Shown one piece after another: positions 8,547 to 17,382 of a stretch of DNA of 64,000 nucleotides; within the stretch, counting starts at the first letter, position 1, and every line of letters begins with the position of its first letter. This DNA comes from Murimonas intestini. Its GTDB lineage: Bacteria; Bacillota; Clostridia; Lachnospirales; Lachnospiraceae. A program made the position numbers and the translations under genes. The notes under the pieces were generated by a model that worked only from the letters and a program-made list of their open reading frames with translations, was not told where the DNA came from and did not search any database. Location: assembly GCA_003148945.1 (NCBI GenBank), contig QGGY01000005.1, forward strand, positions 325,354 through 389,353, given 5' to 3'.

Positions 8547-9662
8547 TTATTGGCCGTCTGTGAGCTTAAAGAATTTTATCAGGTTGTCCATCCTGGAGGT
8601 CATTCCGGCGAACAGCATATCCAGCAGTGTCAGGGCTGTCATAGCCTCAACAACGACGACTGCACGCGGCACGATGACAGGGTCGTGGCGTCCCTTTACC
8701 TTTATCTGTATGCTCCTGCCGTCTTTTGTAATAGTAGACTGTTCAGTGCTGATAGACGGAGTAGGTTTGATAAAGGCACGCAGGATAATGTCACTTCCGT
8801 CGCTGATCCCTCCCAGCACGCCTCCGGAGTGGTTGCTGAGCTTGATGATCTCATCGTCAGGGGAGAGAGTATATTCATCATTATTCTCACTTCCCCGGGC
8901 ACGCGCTGCAGCACATCCGTCCCCGATCTCGAATCCTTTGACGGCGCCTATGGAGAGAATAGCCTTTGCCAGATTTGCGTCTAATTTTTCAAAGACCGGA
9001 TCGCCGAATCCCGGCTTCATATTTTTAACGATACATTCTACCACACCTCCGGAGGAATCCTGGTCCTTTATACATTCATCCAGAAAGGCTGCGGCAGCCC
9101 CAGCAGCTGTGCGGTCAGGCATAAAGAGAGGATTTTCTTTAATGACACTGCGGTCAAAACGGCTGTAGTCAATGGAGACAGGGCCGATAGCACGTGTATA
9201 TGTCAGGATCCTGATTCCCAGCCTGTCCAGTATCTTGACAGCTATGGCTCCGGCAGCCACACGTCCGATAGTCTCCCGGCCGGAGGAACGTCCTCCTCCC
9301 CTGTAGTCACGGAAGCCGTATTTCATATCATATGTCAGATCTGCATGTCCGGGCCTGTAGTAGCCTGCTATCTCAGAATAATCTCCTGAGCGCTGTGTCT
9401 TATTATATACGATCATGGAGATAGGGGTTCCTGTAGTCTTTCCTTCAAAGACTCCTGAGAGGATCTCCACAGTATCATCTTCTTTGCGGGGTGTGGAATA
9501 CCTGTTCTGTCCGGGCCTGCGCCTGTCCAGGAAACGCTGGATATCATCTTCATCCAGCTCAAGCCCTGCCGGGCAGCCGTCTACTACCACCCCGATCCCC
9601 TTTCCATGGGATTCTCCCCAGGTTGTTACCCTGAATATATTTCCAAATGTTGAACCAGCCAT
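8547..9662 (-). CDS. aroC: Chorismate synthase
   Basis: A 371-residue, full-length chorismate synthase, the last step of the shikimate pathway, which converts 5-enolpyruvylshikimate 3-phosphate to chorismate using reduced FMN. The three family signatures are present: GESHGKGIGVVVDGCPAG near residue 17, the GGGRSSGRETIGRVAAGAI region near 125, and the C-terminal DPVIVPRAVVVVEAM. It is a single gene on the minus strand with AGGAGG before ATG. No other shikimate gene is nearby. Confidence 0.97.
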   Translation of the reverse strand: MAGSTFGNIFRVTTWGESHGKGIGVVVDGCPAGLELDEDDIQRFLDRRRPGQNRYSTPRKEDDTVEILSGVFEGKTTGTPISMIVYNKTQRSGDYSEIAGYYRPGHADLTYDMKYGFRDYRGGGRSSGRETIGRVAAGAIAVKILDRLGIRILTYTRAIGPVSIDYSRFDRSVIKENPLFMPDRTAAGAAAAFLDECIKDQDSSGGVVECIVKNMKPGFGDPVFEKLDANLAKAILSIGAVKGFEIGDGCAAARARGSENNDEYTLSPDDEIIKLSNHSGGVLGGISDGSDIILRAFIKPTPSISTEQSTITKDGRSIQIKVKGRHDPVIVPRAVVVVEAMTALTLLDMLFAGMTSRMDNLIKFFKLTDGQ

Positions 9663-9773
9663 GATGTTCCTCCTTCTTCTATCAAATATTAAAATGAGTT
9701 CTTCTCTATCAGTTTATCACAAAAGGGGTAAAAAGCATATATATTATTATACATTATTATAAAGGAGAAAAAG

Positions 9774-10040
9774 ATGGAGCATAATATGTATGGACAAGAG
9801 GAAAATTTCAGAAGATGCAGAGGATTTATCCATGTAATAGAAAAAGGAGATACTTTATATAAATTAGGAAAAAAATACGGCGTCAGGGTGGGAAGCCTGC
9901 TGATGGCTAATCCCTATGTAAATGTCTACAATCTTCAGATAGGTGATGAACTCTGTATCCCCCGTCTGGAACCTGTTGACATTCCCGCTTCTTTATTAAA
10001 AGAAAGTAAAGAATATGAAAAAAATAACACCGTTGATTGA
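9774..10040 (+). CDS. Small LysM-domain protein
   Basis: An 88-residue protein that is essentially a single LysM domain: FIHVIEKGDTLYKLGKKYG, then VGSLLMANPYVNVYNLQIGDELCIP. LysM domains bind N-acetylglucosamine-containing polymers such as peptidoglycan. There is no signal peptide or membrane segment, which is unusual for a wall-binding domain; it may stay in the cytoplasm or leave by an unknown route. The start is supported by AAAGGAG eight bases upstream. The downstream promoter for the CorA-type gene overlaps its stop codon. Confidence 0.75.
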   Translation: MEHNMYGQEENFRRCRGFIHVIEKGDTLYKLGKKYGVRVGSLLMANPYVNVYNLQIGDELCIPRLEPVDIPASLLKESKEYEKNNTVD

Positions 10041-10065
10041 CAAATAGCCGCTTAGAATTTATAAT
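10037..10065 (+). promoter_or_regulatory. Consensus sigma-A promoter for the CorA-type gene
   Basis: TTGACA (10037-10042) and TATAAT (10060-10065) with a 17-bp spacer, a perfect match to consensus. The -35 box overlaps the stop codon of the LysM gene, and the predicted leader is about 200 nt. Confidence 0.85.
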
Positions 10066-10096
10066 GTCAAGTGTAAATTGTGAACTGTAGATAAGT

Positions 10097-10127
10097 CAAA
10101 AGCTTTCGCATTGACGAAAGCTTTTAT
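10097..10127 (+). terminator. Terminator-like hairpin in the corA leader
   Basis: AAAAGCTTTCG (10097-10107) pairs perfectly with 10114-10124 over a 6-base loop and is followed by a short T-rich stretch. It lies downstream of the promoter at 10037-10065, so it may end LysM transcription, attenuate corA, or both. Confidence 0.6.
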
Positions 10128-10232
10128 AGTGTTAAGAGGAAAGGCAGAGTGATTCCATGGAAGGTGGGCCTAGTCCTGAGCGAAGCAGGTTTTCAGGAAA
10201 AATAAAATAATCGCAGGGCGGTCCATTTCAGG

Positions 10233-10250
10233 TTATCCGTCCGCGGATAA
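10233..10250 (+). promoter_or_regulatory. Small hairpin just upstream of the corA ribosome binding site
   Basis: TTATCCG-TCCG-CGGATAA forms a perfect 7-bp stem with a 4-base loop, ending 4 bases before AAAGGAG. It may tune translation initiation; no known riboswitch is recognised in the leader. Confidence 0.35.
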
Positions 10251-10270
10251 TCGAAAGGAGTTACAAAGTC

Positions 10271-11212
10271 ATGATTAAGATTTTCAGGACGATTGATGGG
10301 GCAGTCCATCAGGTAAACGAAGTACAGGAGGGCTGCTGGATTGCACTTGTAAATCCTACAGCTACAGAGATACTTGATATCTCAAAAGAATACCAGATAG
10401 AGGTGGACGATCTGAGGGCCCCTCTGGATGAGGAAGAACGCTCACGTATAGATGTGGGGGATAATTATACTATGATCCTTGTGGACATCCCCATCATAGA
10501 GGAGCGCAACGATAAGGAGTGGTATGTGACCATACCTATGTCAATTATCGTGACAGATGATTTGATCTTTACAGTATGCCTGGAGGATACGCCGGTACTG
10601 TCTGCGTTCATGGACGGCAGGGTCAGGAATTTCTTCACTTATAAGAAGACTAGGTTCATCCTGCAGATCCTGTATAAGAATGCTACCATGTACCTGCATT
10701 ATCTGCGTGTGATTGACAAAAAAAGCGAGCAGGTAGAGCAGAAGCTCCATGCATCCACAAAGAATCAGGAGCTGATAGAACTTCTGGAGCTGGAGAAGAG
10801 CCTCGTATATTTTACCACTTCCCTGCGTTCCAATGAGGTGGTTCTGGAGAAGCTGCTAAAGACTGAGAGTATCAAGCACTACCCGGAGGATGAAGAGCTT
10901 CTGGAGGATGTTATTATAGAGAACAAGCAGGCTATTGAGATGGCCAATATCTACAGCGGTATCTTAAGCGGCATGATGGATGCATTTGCATCTGTTATTT
11001 CCAACAATCTGAATATTGTCATGAAGTTCCTGGCAACAGTGACGATCGTTATGGCTATACCGACAATGATATTCAGCGCTTATGGAATGAATGTAAACCC
11101 TGCAGGCATGCCGTTTGCGGACAGCCCCTATGGATTTTTGATCGTGATCCTCATTTCACTGGTCTTAAGCCTTGTGGTTGCTCTGATCTTCTCCAAAAAA
11201 GATCTTTTCTGA
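10271..11212 (+). CDS. corA: CorA family divalent cation (Mg2+) transporter
   Basis: A 313-residue CorA/MIT-family channel. The long N-terminal cytoplasmic part ends in a helical stalk, and two C-terminal membrane helices (about 250-275 and 285-308) frame the hallmark YGMN selectivity motif at about residue 273. Such proteins form pentameric Mg2+ (or Co2+/Ni2+/Zn2+) channels in the membrane. RBS AAAGGAG precedes ATG. It is followed after 27 bp by the rhomboid-like gene, so the two are probably cotranscribed from the promoter at 10037. Confidence 0.92.
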   Translation: MIKIFRTIDGAVHQVNEVQEGCWIALVNPTATEILDISKEYQIEVDDLRAPLDEEERSRIDVGDNYTMILVDIPIIEERNDKEWYVTIPMSIIVTDDLIFTVCLEDTPVLSAFMDGRVRNFFTYKKTRFILQILYKNATMYLHYLRVIDKKSEQVEQKLHASTKNQELIELLELEKSLVYFTTSLRSNEVVLEKLLKTESIKHYPEDEELLEDVIIENKQAIEMANIYSGILSGMMDAFASVISNNLNIVMKFLATVTIVMAIPTMIFSAYGMNVNPAGMPFADSPYGFLIVILISLVLSLVVALIFSKKDLF

Positions 11213-11239
11213 AAAAAGTGAAAAAGGAAAGGTGACAGA

Positions 11240-12064
11240 ATGAATTTTTTAAACAAGATGGAACGGAAATTCGGCAGGCATGCTATACATAACCTGTCGG
11301 CATATATTATAGCGCTGTATGCGGCAGGCTATGTACTGCTCATGTTTTCACCGCAGATTTTAGGATATCTCACCCTTGAGCCGGGACTTATCCTGCGGGG
11401 CCAGGTCTGGAGGCTGGTGACATGGGTCATCGTGCCGCCCTCAAGCCTTGATATCTTTACAATTATTATGCTTTTTTTCTATTATTCAATAGGAAATACG
11501 CTGGAGCATACCTGGGGCGCTTTCAGGTATAATGTATATATTTTTACGGGTATCATAGCTACGGCGCTGGGCGCATTCCTTCTGTATTTTATCCTGGGAG
11601 GAAACATTTTGTTCGGCTCTGCGCTGTTCAGCACTTATTATATTAATATGTCCATCTTCCTGGCATTTGCCGCCATGTATCCGGAGATGCGCGTCATGCT
11701 GTATTTCCTGATCCCTATAAAGATGAAATGGATGGGAATGGTCTACGGAGTATTTATACTGTATTCCTTTGTTAAGTCTTCATGGGTGGGAAAGGTTGCG
11801 ATCATCGCATCACTGTTTAACTTCATTGTATTCTTCCTGATGACAAGGAATTATAAAAGAGTCTCACCAGGAGAGATAAACAGGAAGCGGAAGTATAAGC
11901 AGGCCACCAGCACTCCGAAGGGTGTTACAAAGCATAAGTGCGCCGTCTGCGGGCGGACAGAGCTGGACGGGGACAACCTAGAATTCCGTTTCTGCTCCAA
12001 GTGTGACGGGAATTACGAATATTGTCAGGACCATCTGTTTAACCATGTCCACAAGCATAAATAG
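11240..12064 (+). CDS. Rhomboid-like membrane protein, likely pseudoprotease, with zinc-binding tail
   Basis: A 274-residue protein. Residues 20 to about 210 have the rhomboid fold: GQVWRLVTWVIVPP in the L1 region, the helix TLEHTWGAFRYN, and MYPEMRVMLYFLIPIKMKW. The active-site GxSG motif is not there; the corresponding segment reads GSALFSTYYINMS, so the catalytic serine appears lost. The C-terminal 45 residues carry CAVCG, CSKC, C and closely spaced His, a likely zinc-binding module in the cytoplasm. RBS GAAAGGTGA precedes ATG. Its place between corA and pyk gives no clear function; a chaperone or quality-control role as for other rhomboid pseudoproteases is only an inference. Confidence 0.75.
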   Translation: MNFLNKMERKFGRHAIHNLSAYIIALYAAGYVLLMFSPQILGYLTLEPGLILRGQVWRLVTWVIVPPSSLDIFTIIMLFFYYSIGNTLEHTWGAFRYNVYIFTGIIATALGAFLLYFILGGNILFGSALFSTYYINMSIFLAFAAMYPEMRVMLYFLIPIKMKWMGMVYGVFILYSFVKSSWVGKVAIIASLFNFIVFFLMTRNYKRVSPGEINRKRKYKQATSTPKGVTKHKCAVCGRTELDGDNLEFRFCSKCDGNYEYCQDHLFNHVHKHK

Positions 12065-12126
12065 GGGTGCCTGATATGAGGGCGCTGCCGGAGCAACTTA
12101 ATAACATAGTTCAGAGGAGAAATTAA

Positions 12127-13563
12127 ATGAAGAAAACGAAGATTATATGTACCATGGGACCTAACACGAATGACCGCGATCTGCTGAAGCAGCTGATTGA
12201 AAACGGCATGGATGTTGCCAGGTTTAACTTTTCCCACGGTGATTATGAGGAACACCGCGGCAGGATAGAGCTGCTGAAAAGCATCCGGGATGAACTGAGG
12301 ATACCGGTTGCCATGCTTCTGGATACAAAGGGTCCTGAGATCCGCACCGGCCTTCTGAAGGACGGGAAGAAGGTGGAATTAAAGGCAGGAGACAGCTTTT
12401 CTCTCATGATGGAAGAGACAGTGGGGGATGAGACAAAATGCTCTATCACTTATCCTGAGCTCTGTGAGGATGTAAATAAGGGTGATACGATCCTCATCGA
12501 TGACGGCCTGATCGGACTGCGTGTAGAGAAAGTGACAGATGAGGAGATAAGCTGTACCGTTATCAACGGCGGTGAGCTGGGAGAACGGAAAGGCATCAAT
12601 GTGCCGAATGTAGGCGTAAACCTTCCGAATGTCACAGAAAAAGATAAAGAGGATATTCTCTTCGGCATCAAGCAGGGCTTTGATTTTATTGCCGCATCCT
12701 TTGTGAGAAACGGAGGCTGCATACGGGAGATAAGGAAGATCCTGAATGCGAACGGAGGAAGCCATGTCCATATCATAGCCAAGATTGAAAATGCGGAGGG
12801 CGTGGAGAATATAGATGAGATCATCCAGGAAGCCGACGGGATAATGGTTGCCAGGGGAGACCTTGGTGTGGAGATACCGGCTGACGAGGTTCCGTATATC
12901 CAGAAAAAGATTATCAGGAAATGCAATGATCATTATAAGCCTGTTATCACGGCAACACAGATGCTGGATTCTATGATAAGGAATCCCAGGCCTACAAGGG
13001 CGGAAGCGGGAGATGTGGCAAACGCTATCTATGACGGCAGTGACGCCATTATGCTTTCCGGTGAGACTGCTATGGGAAAATACCCAGTGGAAGCAGTCAG
13101 GATGATGGCCAAGATCGCTGAAACGACAGAGGCCCATCTGGATTATAAACTGCTTATAAAGAATGCCAAGAGCCGCAGAAAGAAGAGCATCTCAAGCGCT
13201 GTAGGCTTTGCTACGGTATCTACAGCACATAACCTGGATGCAGTCTGCATAGTGACACCAACTATTTCAGGGCAGACAGCCAGGCTGATCTCTAATTTCC
13301 GCCCTGAGATGCCTATATATGCAATTTCCCCCAATGAGGAAGCTGTGCGCAGGATGCAGCTGTACTGGGGAGTAAGGCCGTTCCTGGGAAATCAGGAAGA
13401 GACAACGAGCAGCATCATTGCCAATTCTATGATTCTTATCAGAAAGAAAAAGCTGATAAAGAGAGGACAGCTGGCTGTATTTACAGCGGGAGATCCGGCT
13501 ACGAATTTTGTTACCGGTGAAGGGACAATAACTAACATGATGCACATAGTCGAGGCGAAATAA
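12127..13563 (+). CDS. pyk: Pyruvate kinase
   Basis: A 478-residue pyruvate kinase, which transfers phosphate from phosphoenolpyruvate to ADP in glycolysis. The N-terminus KTKIICTMGPNT, the active-site IIAKIENAEGVENIDEI with its catalytic lysine, the GVEIPADEVPYIQKKII segment and the C-terminal domain with ISGQTARLIS are all present. The length is that of the short form, without the extra C-terminal PEP-utiliser domain found in Bacillus. RBS AGAGGAGA. The next gene begins directly after its stop codon. Confidence 0.97.
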   Translation: MKKTKIICTMGPNTNDRDLLKQLIENGMDVARFNFSHGDYEEHRGRIELLKSIRDELRIPVAMLLDTKGPEIRTGLLKDGKKVELKAGDSFSLMMEETVGDETKCSITYPELCEDVNKGDTILIDDGLIGLRVEKVTDEEISCTVINGGELGERKGINVPNVGVNLPNVTEKDKEDILFGIKQGFDFIAASFVRNGGCIREIRKILNANGGSHVHIIAKIENAEGVENIDEIIQEADGIMVARGDLGVEIPADEVPYIQKKIIRKCNDHYKPVITATQMLDSMIRNPRPTRAEAGDVANAIYDGSDAIMLSGETAMGKYPVEAVRMMAKIAETTEAHLDYKLLIKNAKSRRKKSISSAVGFATVSTAHNLDAVCIVTPTISGQTARLISNFRPEMPIYAISPNEEAVRRMQLYWGVRPFLGNQEETTSSIIANSMILIRKKKLIKRGQLAVFTAGDPATNFVTGEGTITNMMHIVEAK

Positions 13564-15573
13564 ATGAAGAAATATCTCAATATCTCAAAGGTGAGGGTTG
13601 CCATTGCTAGCGCAGTGGCAATTGCCTTGTCTGTACTCAGCATAGTGGCTTTGCAGGAAGGCGGGATGACGGCGGGGAAATTTGCCTTGGCTCTGTTTCT
13701 CTCAATACTTGCAGGCCTTCTTATTATTATCAGGATCCCTGTTAACAAGATAGCAGGCGGTATCATATTTTTCATCTTACCCCTGCTGGCGCTCTGCTGT
13801 ATGGAATTTTATACACATGTGCCCTGGGACTTGACATTTCCGATCTTGATACTGAACTATCTGTTTTATCTGCTGCTCTACCTGCTGTTTTCCTCTCTGT
13901 TTGGAAATACCAGATGGGGATGTGTTGCAGGGCCTGTGATACCCATGATCTTTGGCATGGCAAATTATTTCGTGGTGAGCTTCAGATCCTCACCTATCGT
14001 TCCGTGGGATTTCTATTCACTGGGGACAGCAGTAACGATAGCGGATAATTATACTTTTACTGTCAGTGACCGTCTTGTGTTTGTCCTGATGGGATTTATA
14101 TTTTTGATGATACTGGGTGAGAAGACAAGTATCAGGATCCGGAAGGTGAAGGTGCGTGCTGCTTCCATAGTGCTGTCAGCCGTACTGCTTTTTGGATATG
14201 TCCAGGGGATACAGACAAAGTTTACAGAAAATCTGTTTGGACTTGATAACATCCTCTTTACGCCAAATGTGCTGTATCGGAATAATGGATTCGCAGGAGC
14301 ATTTCTGGCAAATCTCCAGTATCTGAATATTGAGAAACCGTCGGGATATTCAAAAGAGGCTGTAGAGGAAATTGCGGATTCTCTGGAAGAAAAAAATAAG
14401 GATGACAATAAAGATGCGCTGACAGATATATCGGACATGCCCAATATAGTTGTTATCATGAACGAGGCATTTTCTGACCTTTCTGTGTACGGTGATTTTA
14501 ATGTGAGTGAAGATTTTATGCCATATATCCATTCTCTTGAGGAAAATACTGTAAAGGGCAATCTTTACGTATCTGTAAAGGGAGGAAATACAGCTAATAC
14601 AGAATTTGAATTCCTGACAGGAAATACGATGGCCTTTTTGCCAAGCGGCAGTGTTGCTTACCAGCAGTATGTAAAGAGCCAGATGCCCTCACTTGCAAGC
14701 CATCTGAAAAGTCTGGGATATCAGACGGCTGCCCTCCATCCATACTACGCTACAGGATGGAACAGGAATACTGTTTATCCGGATCTTGGATTTGACAATT
14801 CTTATTTTAAGTCAGATTTTAGCGGCGCTTCCACTCTGAGAGGATATGTAGATGATGAATCTGCTTTTAATAAGATCATTGAACTGTATGAGGAGAAGCA
14901 GCAGGATGACAGGCTTTTTGCATTTGAAGTGACAATGCAGAACCATGGAGGGTACAGCAAAGAGTTTGATGACTTTAAGGAAGATGTCTATTTGTCTGAC
15001 CTGGATGAGTCAGGAAAGACACTGAGCCAGATCTCGGCGGAGCGTTATCTGAGCCTTATAAAGCGCTCTGATGAAGCATTCCAGGATCTGACAGAGTACT
15101 TTGCAGGCCAGGATGAGCATACAGTCATTCTGATGTTTGGCGACCATCAGCCGTCAGATTACATATCCAATGTAATACTCAGGCTGCTGGGTAAGGATAC
15201 AGAGGCAAGGGAAGACAGCGTTGATGAATTTTCAGAAGGTTACATTGTGCCCTTTGTGATGTGGGCAAACTATGATATAGAAGAAGAACAGGTTGATGCA
15301 ATCAGCGCCAATTATCTGGGCGGGCTTCTTCTGGAAAAAGCCAATCTGCCTCTGAGCGGCTTCCAGAGTTATCTGGGAGGCCTCCGGGAGGATTTCCCTG
15401 TGATAACTGCCAATTTCTGGGCTGATGCATCAGAAGAGGGCATTGCCTTCCACAACTGGAAGGATGGAGAAGCGGACGAGGATGAGCAGTCACTGCTGGA
15501 CCAGTACAGGATGCTTCAGTACAATGACCTGAATGATCCAAAGAACAGGGTATGGGAATTTTTCGGGAGCTGA
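13564..15573 (+). CDS. LTA synthase family (phosphoglycerol transferase-like) sulfatase-fold protein
   Basis: A 669-residue protein with about five N-terminal membrane helices (within residues 10-220) and an extracellular alkaline-phosphatase/sulfatase-fold domain. Key sequences are NIVVIMNEAFSDL (metal ligand region), GGNTANTEFEFLTG with the catalytic Thr, HPYYATGWNR and FGDHQPSD. Family members transfer glycerol phosphate from phosphatidylglycerol to lipoteichoic acid or other wall polymers. The ATG follows the pyk stop immediately, with GAGG inside the pyk end, so the two are translationally coupled. Which polymer is modified cannot be told. Confidence 0.85.
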   Translation: MKKYLNISKVRVAIASAVAIALSVLSIVALQEGGMTAGKFALALFLSILAGLLIIIRIPVNKIAGGIIFFILPLLALCCMEFYTHVPWDLTFPILILNYLFYLLLYLLFSSLFGNTRWGCVAGPVIPMIFGMANYFVVSFRSSPIVPWDFYSLGTAVTIADNYTFTVSDRLVFVLMGFIFLMILGEKTSIRIRKVKVRAASIVLSAVLLFGYVQGIQTKFTENLFGLDNILFTPNVLYRNNGFAGAFLANLQYLNIEKPSGYSKEAVEEIADSLEEKNKDDNKDALTDISDMPNIVVIMNEAFSDLSVYGDFNVSEDFMPYIHSLEENTVKGNLYVSVKGGNTANTEFEFLTGNTMAFLPSGSVAYQQYVKSQMPSLASHLKSLGYQTAALHPYYATGWNRNTVYPDLGFDNSYFKSDFSGASTLRGYVDDESAFNKIIELYEEKQQDDRLFAFEVTMQNHGGYSKEFDDFKEDVYLSDLDESGKTLSQISAERYLSLIKRSDEAFQDLTEYFAGQDEHTVILMFGDHQPSDYISNVILRLLGKDTEAREDSVDEFSEGYIVPFVMWANYDIEEEQVDAISANYLGGLLLEKANLPLSGFQSYLGGLREDFPVITANFWADASEEGIAFHNWKDGEADEDEQSLLDQYRMLQYNDLNDPKNRVWEFFGS

Positions 15574-15590
15574 TCCGCGGATTGATCAAA

Positions 15591-15640
15591 AAAACAGGAC
15601 ATATAGAAAATGCTTAGACAGATTCTATATGTCCTGTTTT
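15591..15640. terminator. Bidirectional terminator
   Basis: An 18-bp perfect inverted repeat (15591-15608 with 15623-15640), starting AAAACAGG and ending CCTGTTTT. It serves the rightward LTA-synthase gene and the leftward ClC gene. Confidence 0.9.
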
Positions 15641-15648
15641 ATTACCGT

Positions 15649-17217
15649 CTAGAATTCATCAGGCGCGACTACCGCCTTACACTGTTCCTCCATCATCTGG
15701 GTGACTTCCGGGCTGTAGGCCTCATCACAGAGTACGATCAGTCCGTCTCCGGCTTCCAGCTTTGTCTCGCCCCGGGGCACGATCTCGATCTCTCCCCGTT
15801 TGACGGCTATGATCAGACAGCGGTCAGGTATGCTGACTTCGCGTATGCGCTTTCCGCAGATCGGTGACCCCAGATGTATGGGCGTCTCAAGCAGCAGCTT
15901 TTCACCTGTCTCTTCCCTCTTGACTCTGCCGGCCTTAAAGAGCATTCTGCGCAGCAGCTGGTCATAGATGGGTTTGGCATGGCAGACATCAGCTACAGTA
16001 AACGCAGTCAATGATACAAGAGCGATGAACATCAGATGGGTGAAGTTGCCTGTCATTTCAGTGATAAGAAGGATGCCTGTTATGGGGGCGCGGACAATTG
16101 CGGCGAAGCTTCCGGCCATGCCGAGTATGAGCAGGGCGCCCAGGTTCAGGTCAGAGCCCAGAGCGTCAGCGATGCCGTGGAAGACCCCGCCGCAGAGGGC
16201 GCCCAGGACCAGGAGAGGCAGGAAAATCCCGCCCGGTATGCCTGCACCGAAGCTGGTAATAGAAAATGCAAACTTGATAACAAGCAGCGCTGCCAGTGTG
16301 ATGAGCGGGATCTTGTCCGCAATATCCATAACAAGGCTGCTGCCGCCTCCCAGTACTGCAGGACAGAAATACAGGAAGAGCCCTGCCAGCATAAACGGGA
16401 TAAGGGTACGGATAAACTGGCTGGGGATCTTATCATAAAGCTTCTGTACACGGTCCGTGCAGAAATTATAAAGCACACCTATAAGTCCCACAACTGCTCC
16501 CAGCAGGATAACGATCCAGAAGTGGGAGAGCGGAATGGCAATAGCGCCTGAAAAATCGAATACAGGTTTTAAGCCGAATACGTTTCTGGAGACAAAATTG
16601 GCTGTAATGGCGGAGGCCATGGAGGAGAGGAGTATCTCTACTGAGAAATTTTTATGTACTTCTTCCAGCGCAAACAGGGCGCCTGCGATAGGGGCATTAA
16701 AGGCAGCTGAAAGCCCTGCGCTGGCACCGCAGGTGATCAGCATCTTTTCCTCCACCTTCATTCTTTTGGTGAGCCGGGCAAATCCTTTTCCCACCATGGC
16801 TCCAAGCTGTATGGACGGGCCTTCGCGCCCGAGGGAAAGGCCTGAACCGATAGTGATGATCCCTCCCAGAAATTTGGCTGTCAGCACTCTCCACCAGGTC
16901 TGCTGGAAATAGCCCTGGATCTCGCCGTCCAGCTGTGGGATGCCTGAACCGGATATCATAGGCTCCCATTTCAGAAGCAGGGTGGTGATGACGGCGCCGC
17001 AGAGCAGGATAAGGAACCACACTGCCATGAACCACGGGTGGACCTGTACATATACTACGAGTTCTTCCAGCAGTATCTCCAATTTTCCAAGGATCAGCCT
17101 GAACAGCACAACAACAAGACCTGCCACGGCTCCAATGCACAGACCTTCAAATACAAGCTTGTACCGGAAATCCTGAAACCGTTTAATGACTTTTGTAACA
17201 CTATGGTTACTTTCCAT
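15649..17217 (-). CDS. ClC family chloride/proton exchanger with C-terminal RCK_C domain
   Basis: A 522-residue ClC protein. The anion-pathway motifs GSGIPQ (about residue 93), GREGPSIQLGA with the gating glutamate (about 129) and NAPIAGALFALEEV are intact. The glutamate pair in ALEEVHK matches the proton glutamate region of ClC exchangers, so H+/Cl- exchange is more likely than a channel. Residues about 440-510 form a TrkA_C/RCK_C domain (GKRIREVSIPDRCLIIAVKR), a domain that in several Firmicutes transporters binds cyclic di-AMP. It is the last of two adjacent leftward ion-exchanger genes but has its own promoter. Confidence 0.92.
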   Translation of the reverse strand: MESNHSVTKVIKRFQDFRYKLVFEGLCIGAVAGLVVVLFRLILGKLEILLEELVVYVQVHPWFMAVWFLILLCGAVITTLLLKWEPMISGSGIPQLDGEIQGYFQQTWWRVLTAKFLGGIITIGSGLSLGREGPSIQLGAMVGKGFARLTKRMKVEEKMLITCGASAGLSAAFNAPIAGALFALEEVHKNFSVEILLSSMASAITANFVSRNVFGLKPVFDFSGAIAIPLSHFWIVILLGAVVGLIGVLYNFCTDRVQKLYDKIPSQFIRTLIPFMLAGLFLYFCPAVLGGGSSLVMDIADKIPLITLAALLVIKFAFSITSFGAGIPGGIFLPLLVLGALCGGVFHGIADALGSDLNLGALLILGMAGSFAAIVRAPITGILLITEMTGNFTHLMFIALVSLTAFTVADVCHAKPIYDQLLRRMLFKAGRVKREETGEKLLLETPIHLGSPICGKRIREVSIPDRCLIIAVKRGEIEIVPRGETKLEAGDGLIVLCDEAYSPEVTQMMEEQCKAVVAPDEF

Positions 17218-17243
17218 CTTTTATAACTCCTTCCTCCTCGCTT

Positions 17244-17273
17244 AAATGATGAGCAGTGCGCACTTATCATTTT
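17244..17273. promoter_or_regulatory. Compound inverted repeat in the clc leader
   Basis: A perfect 10-bp palindrome AGTGCGCACT (17255-17264) is nested inside arms AAATGAT (17244-17250) and ATCATTT (17266-17272). It lies between the predicted start of transcription and the AGGAAGGAG site of the ClC gene, so it could be an operator or an RNA hairpin. Confidence 0.45.
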
Positions 17274-17301
17274 GCATTACAGGGAAATTCTTATTAATTT
17301 A

Positions 17302-17331
17302 ATTATATAACCCTTTTGTCTGACGCGTCAA
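17302..17331 (-). promoter_or_regulatory. Promoter of the ClC gene
   Basis: On the minus strand TTGACG (plus 17326-17331) and TATAAT (plus 17302-17307) are separated by 18 bp. Confidence 0.65.
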
Positions 17332-17382
17332 GGAAGGATTTAACATCACTGGCCGCTCTGTGACCAGTAACCCGGCAACGAT

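Noticed and set aside
12379..13137. 252-residue minus-strand frame inside pyk
   Set aside because: It is a shadow of the highly conserved pyruvate kinase frame, with Cys/His-rich nonsense sequence.
17218..17382. Fluoride riboswitch before the ClC gene
   Set aside because: The conserved fluoride aptamer sequence is absent and the protein has the chloride-type GSGIP motif, not the fluoride-type one.
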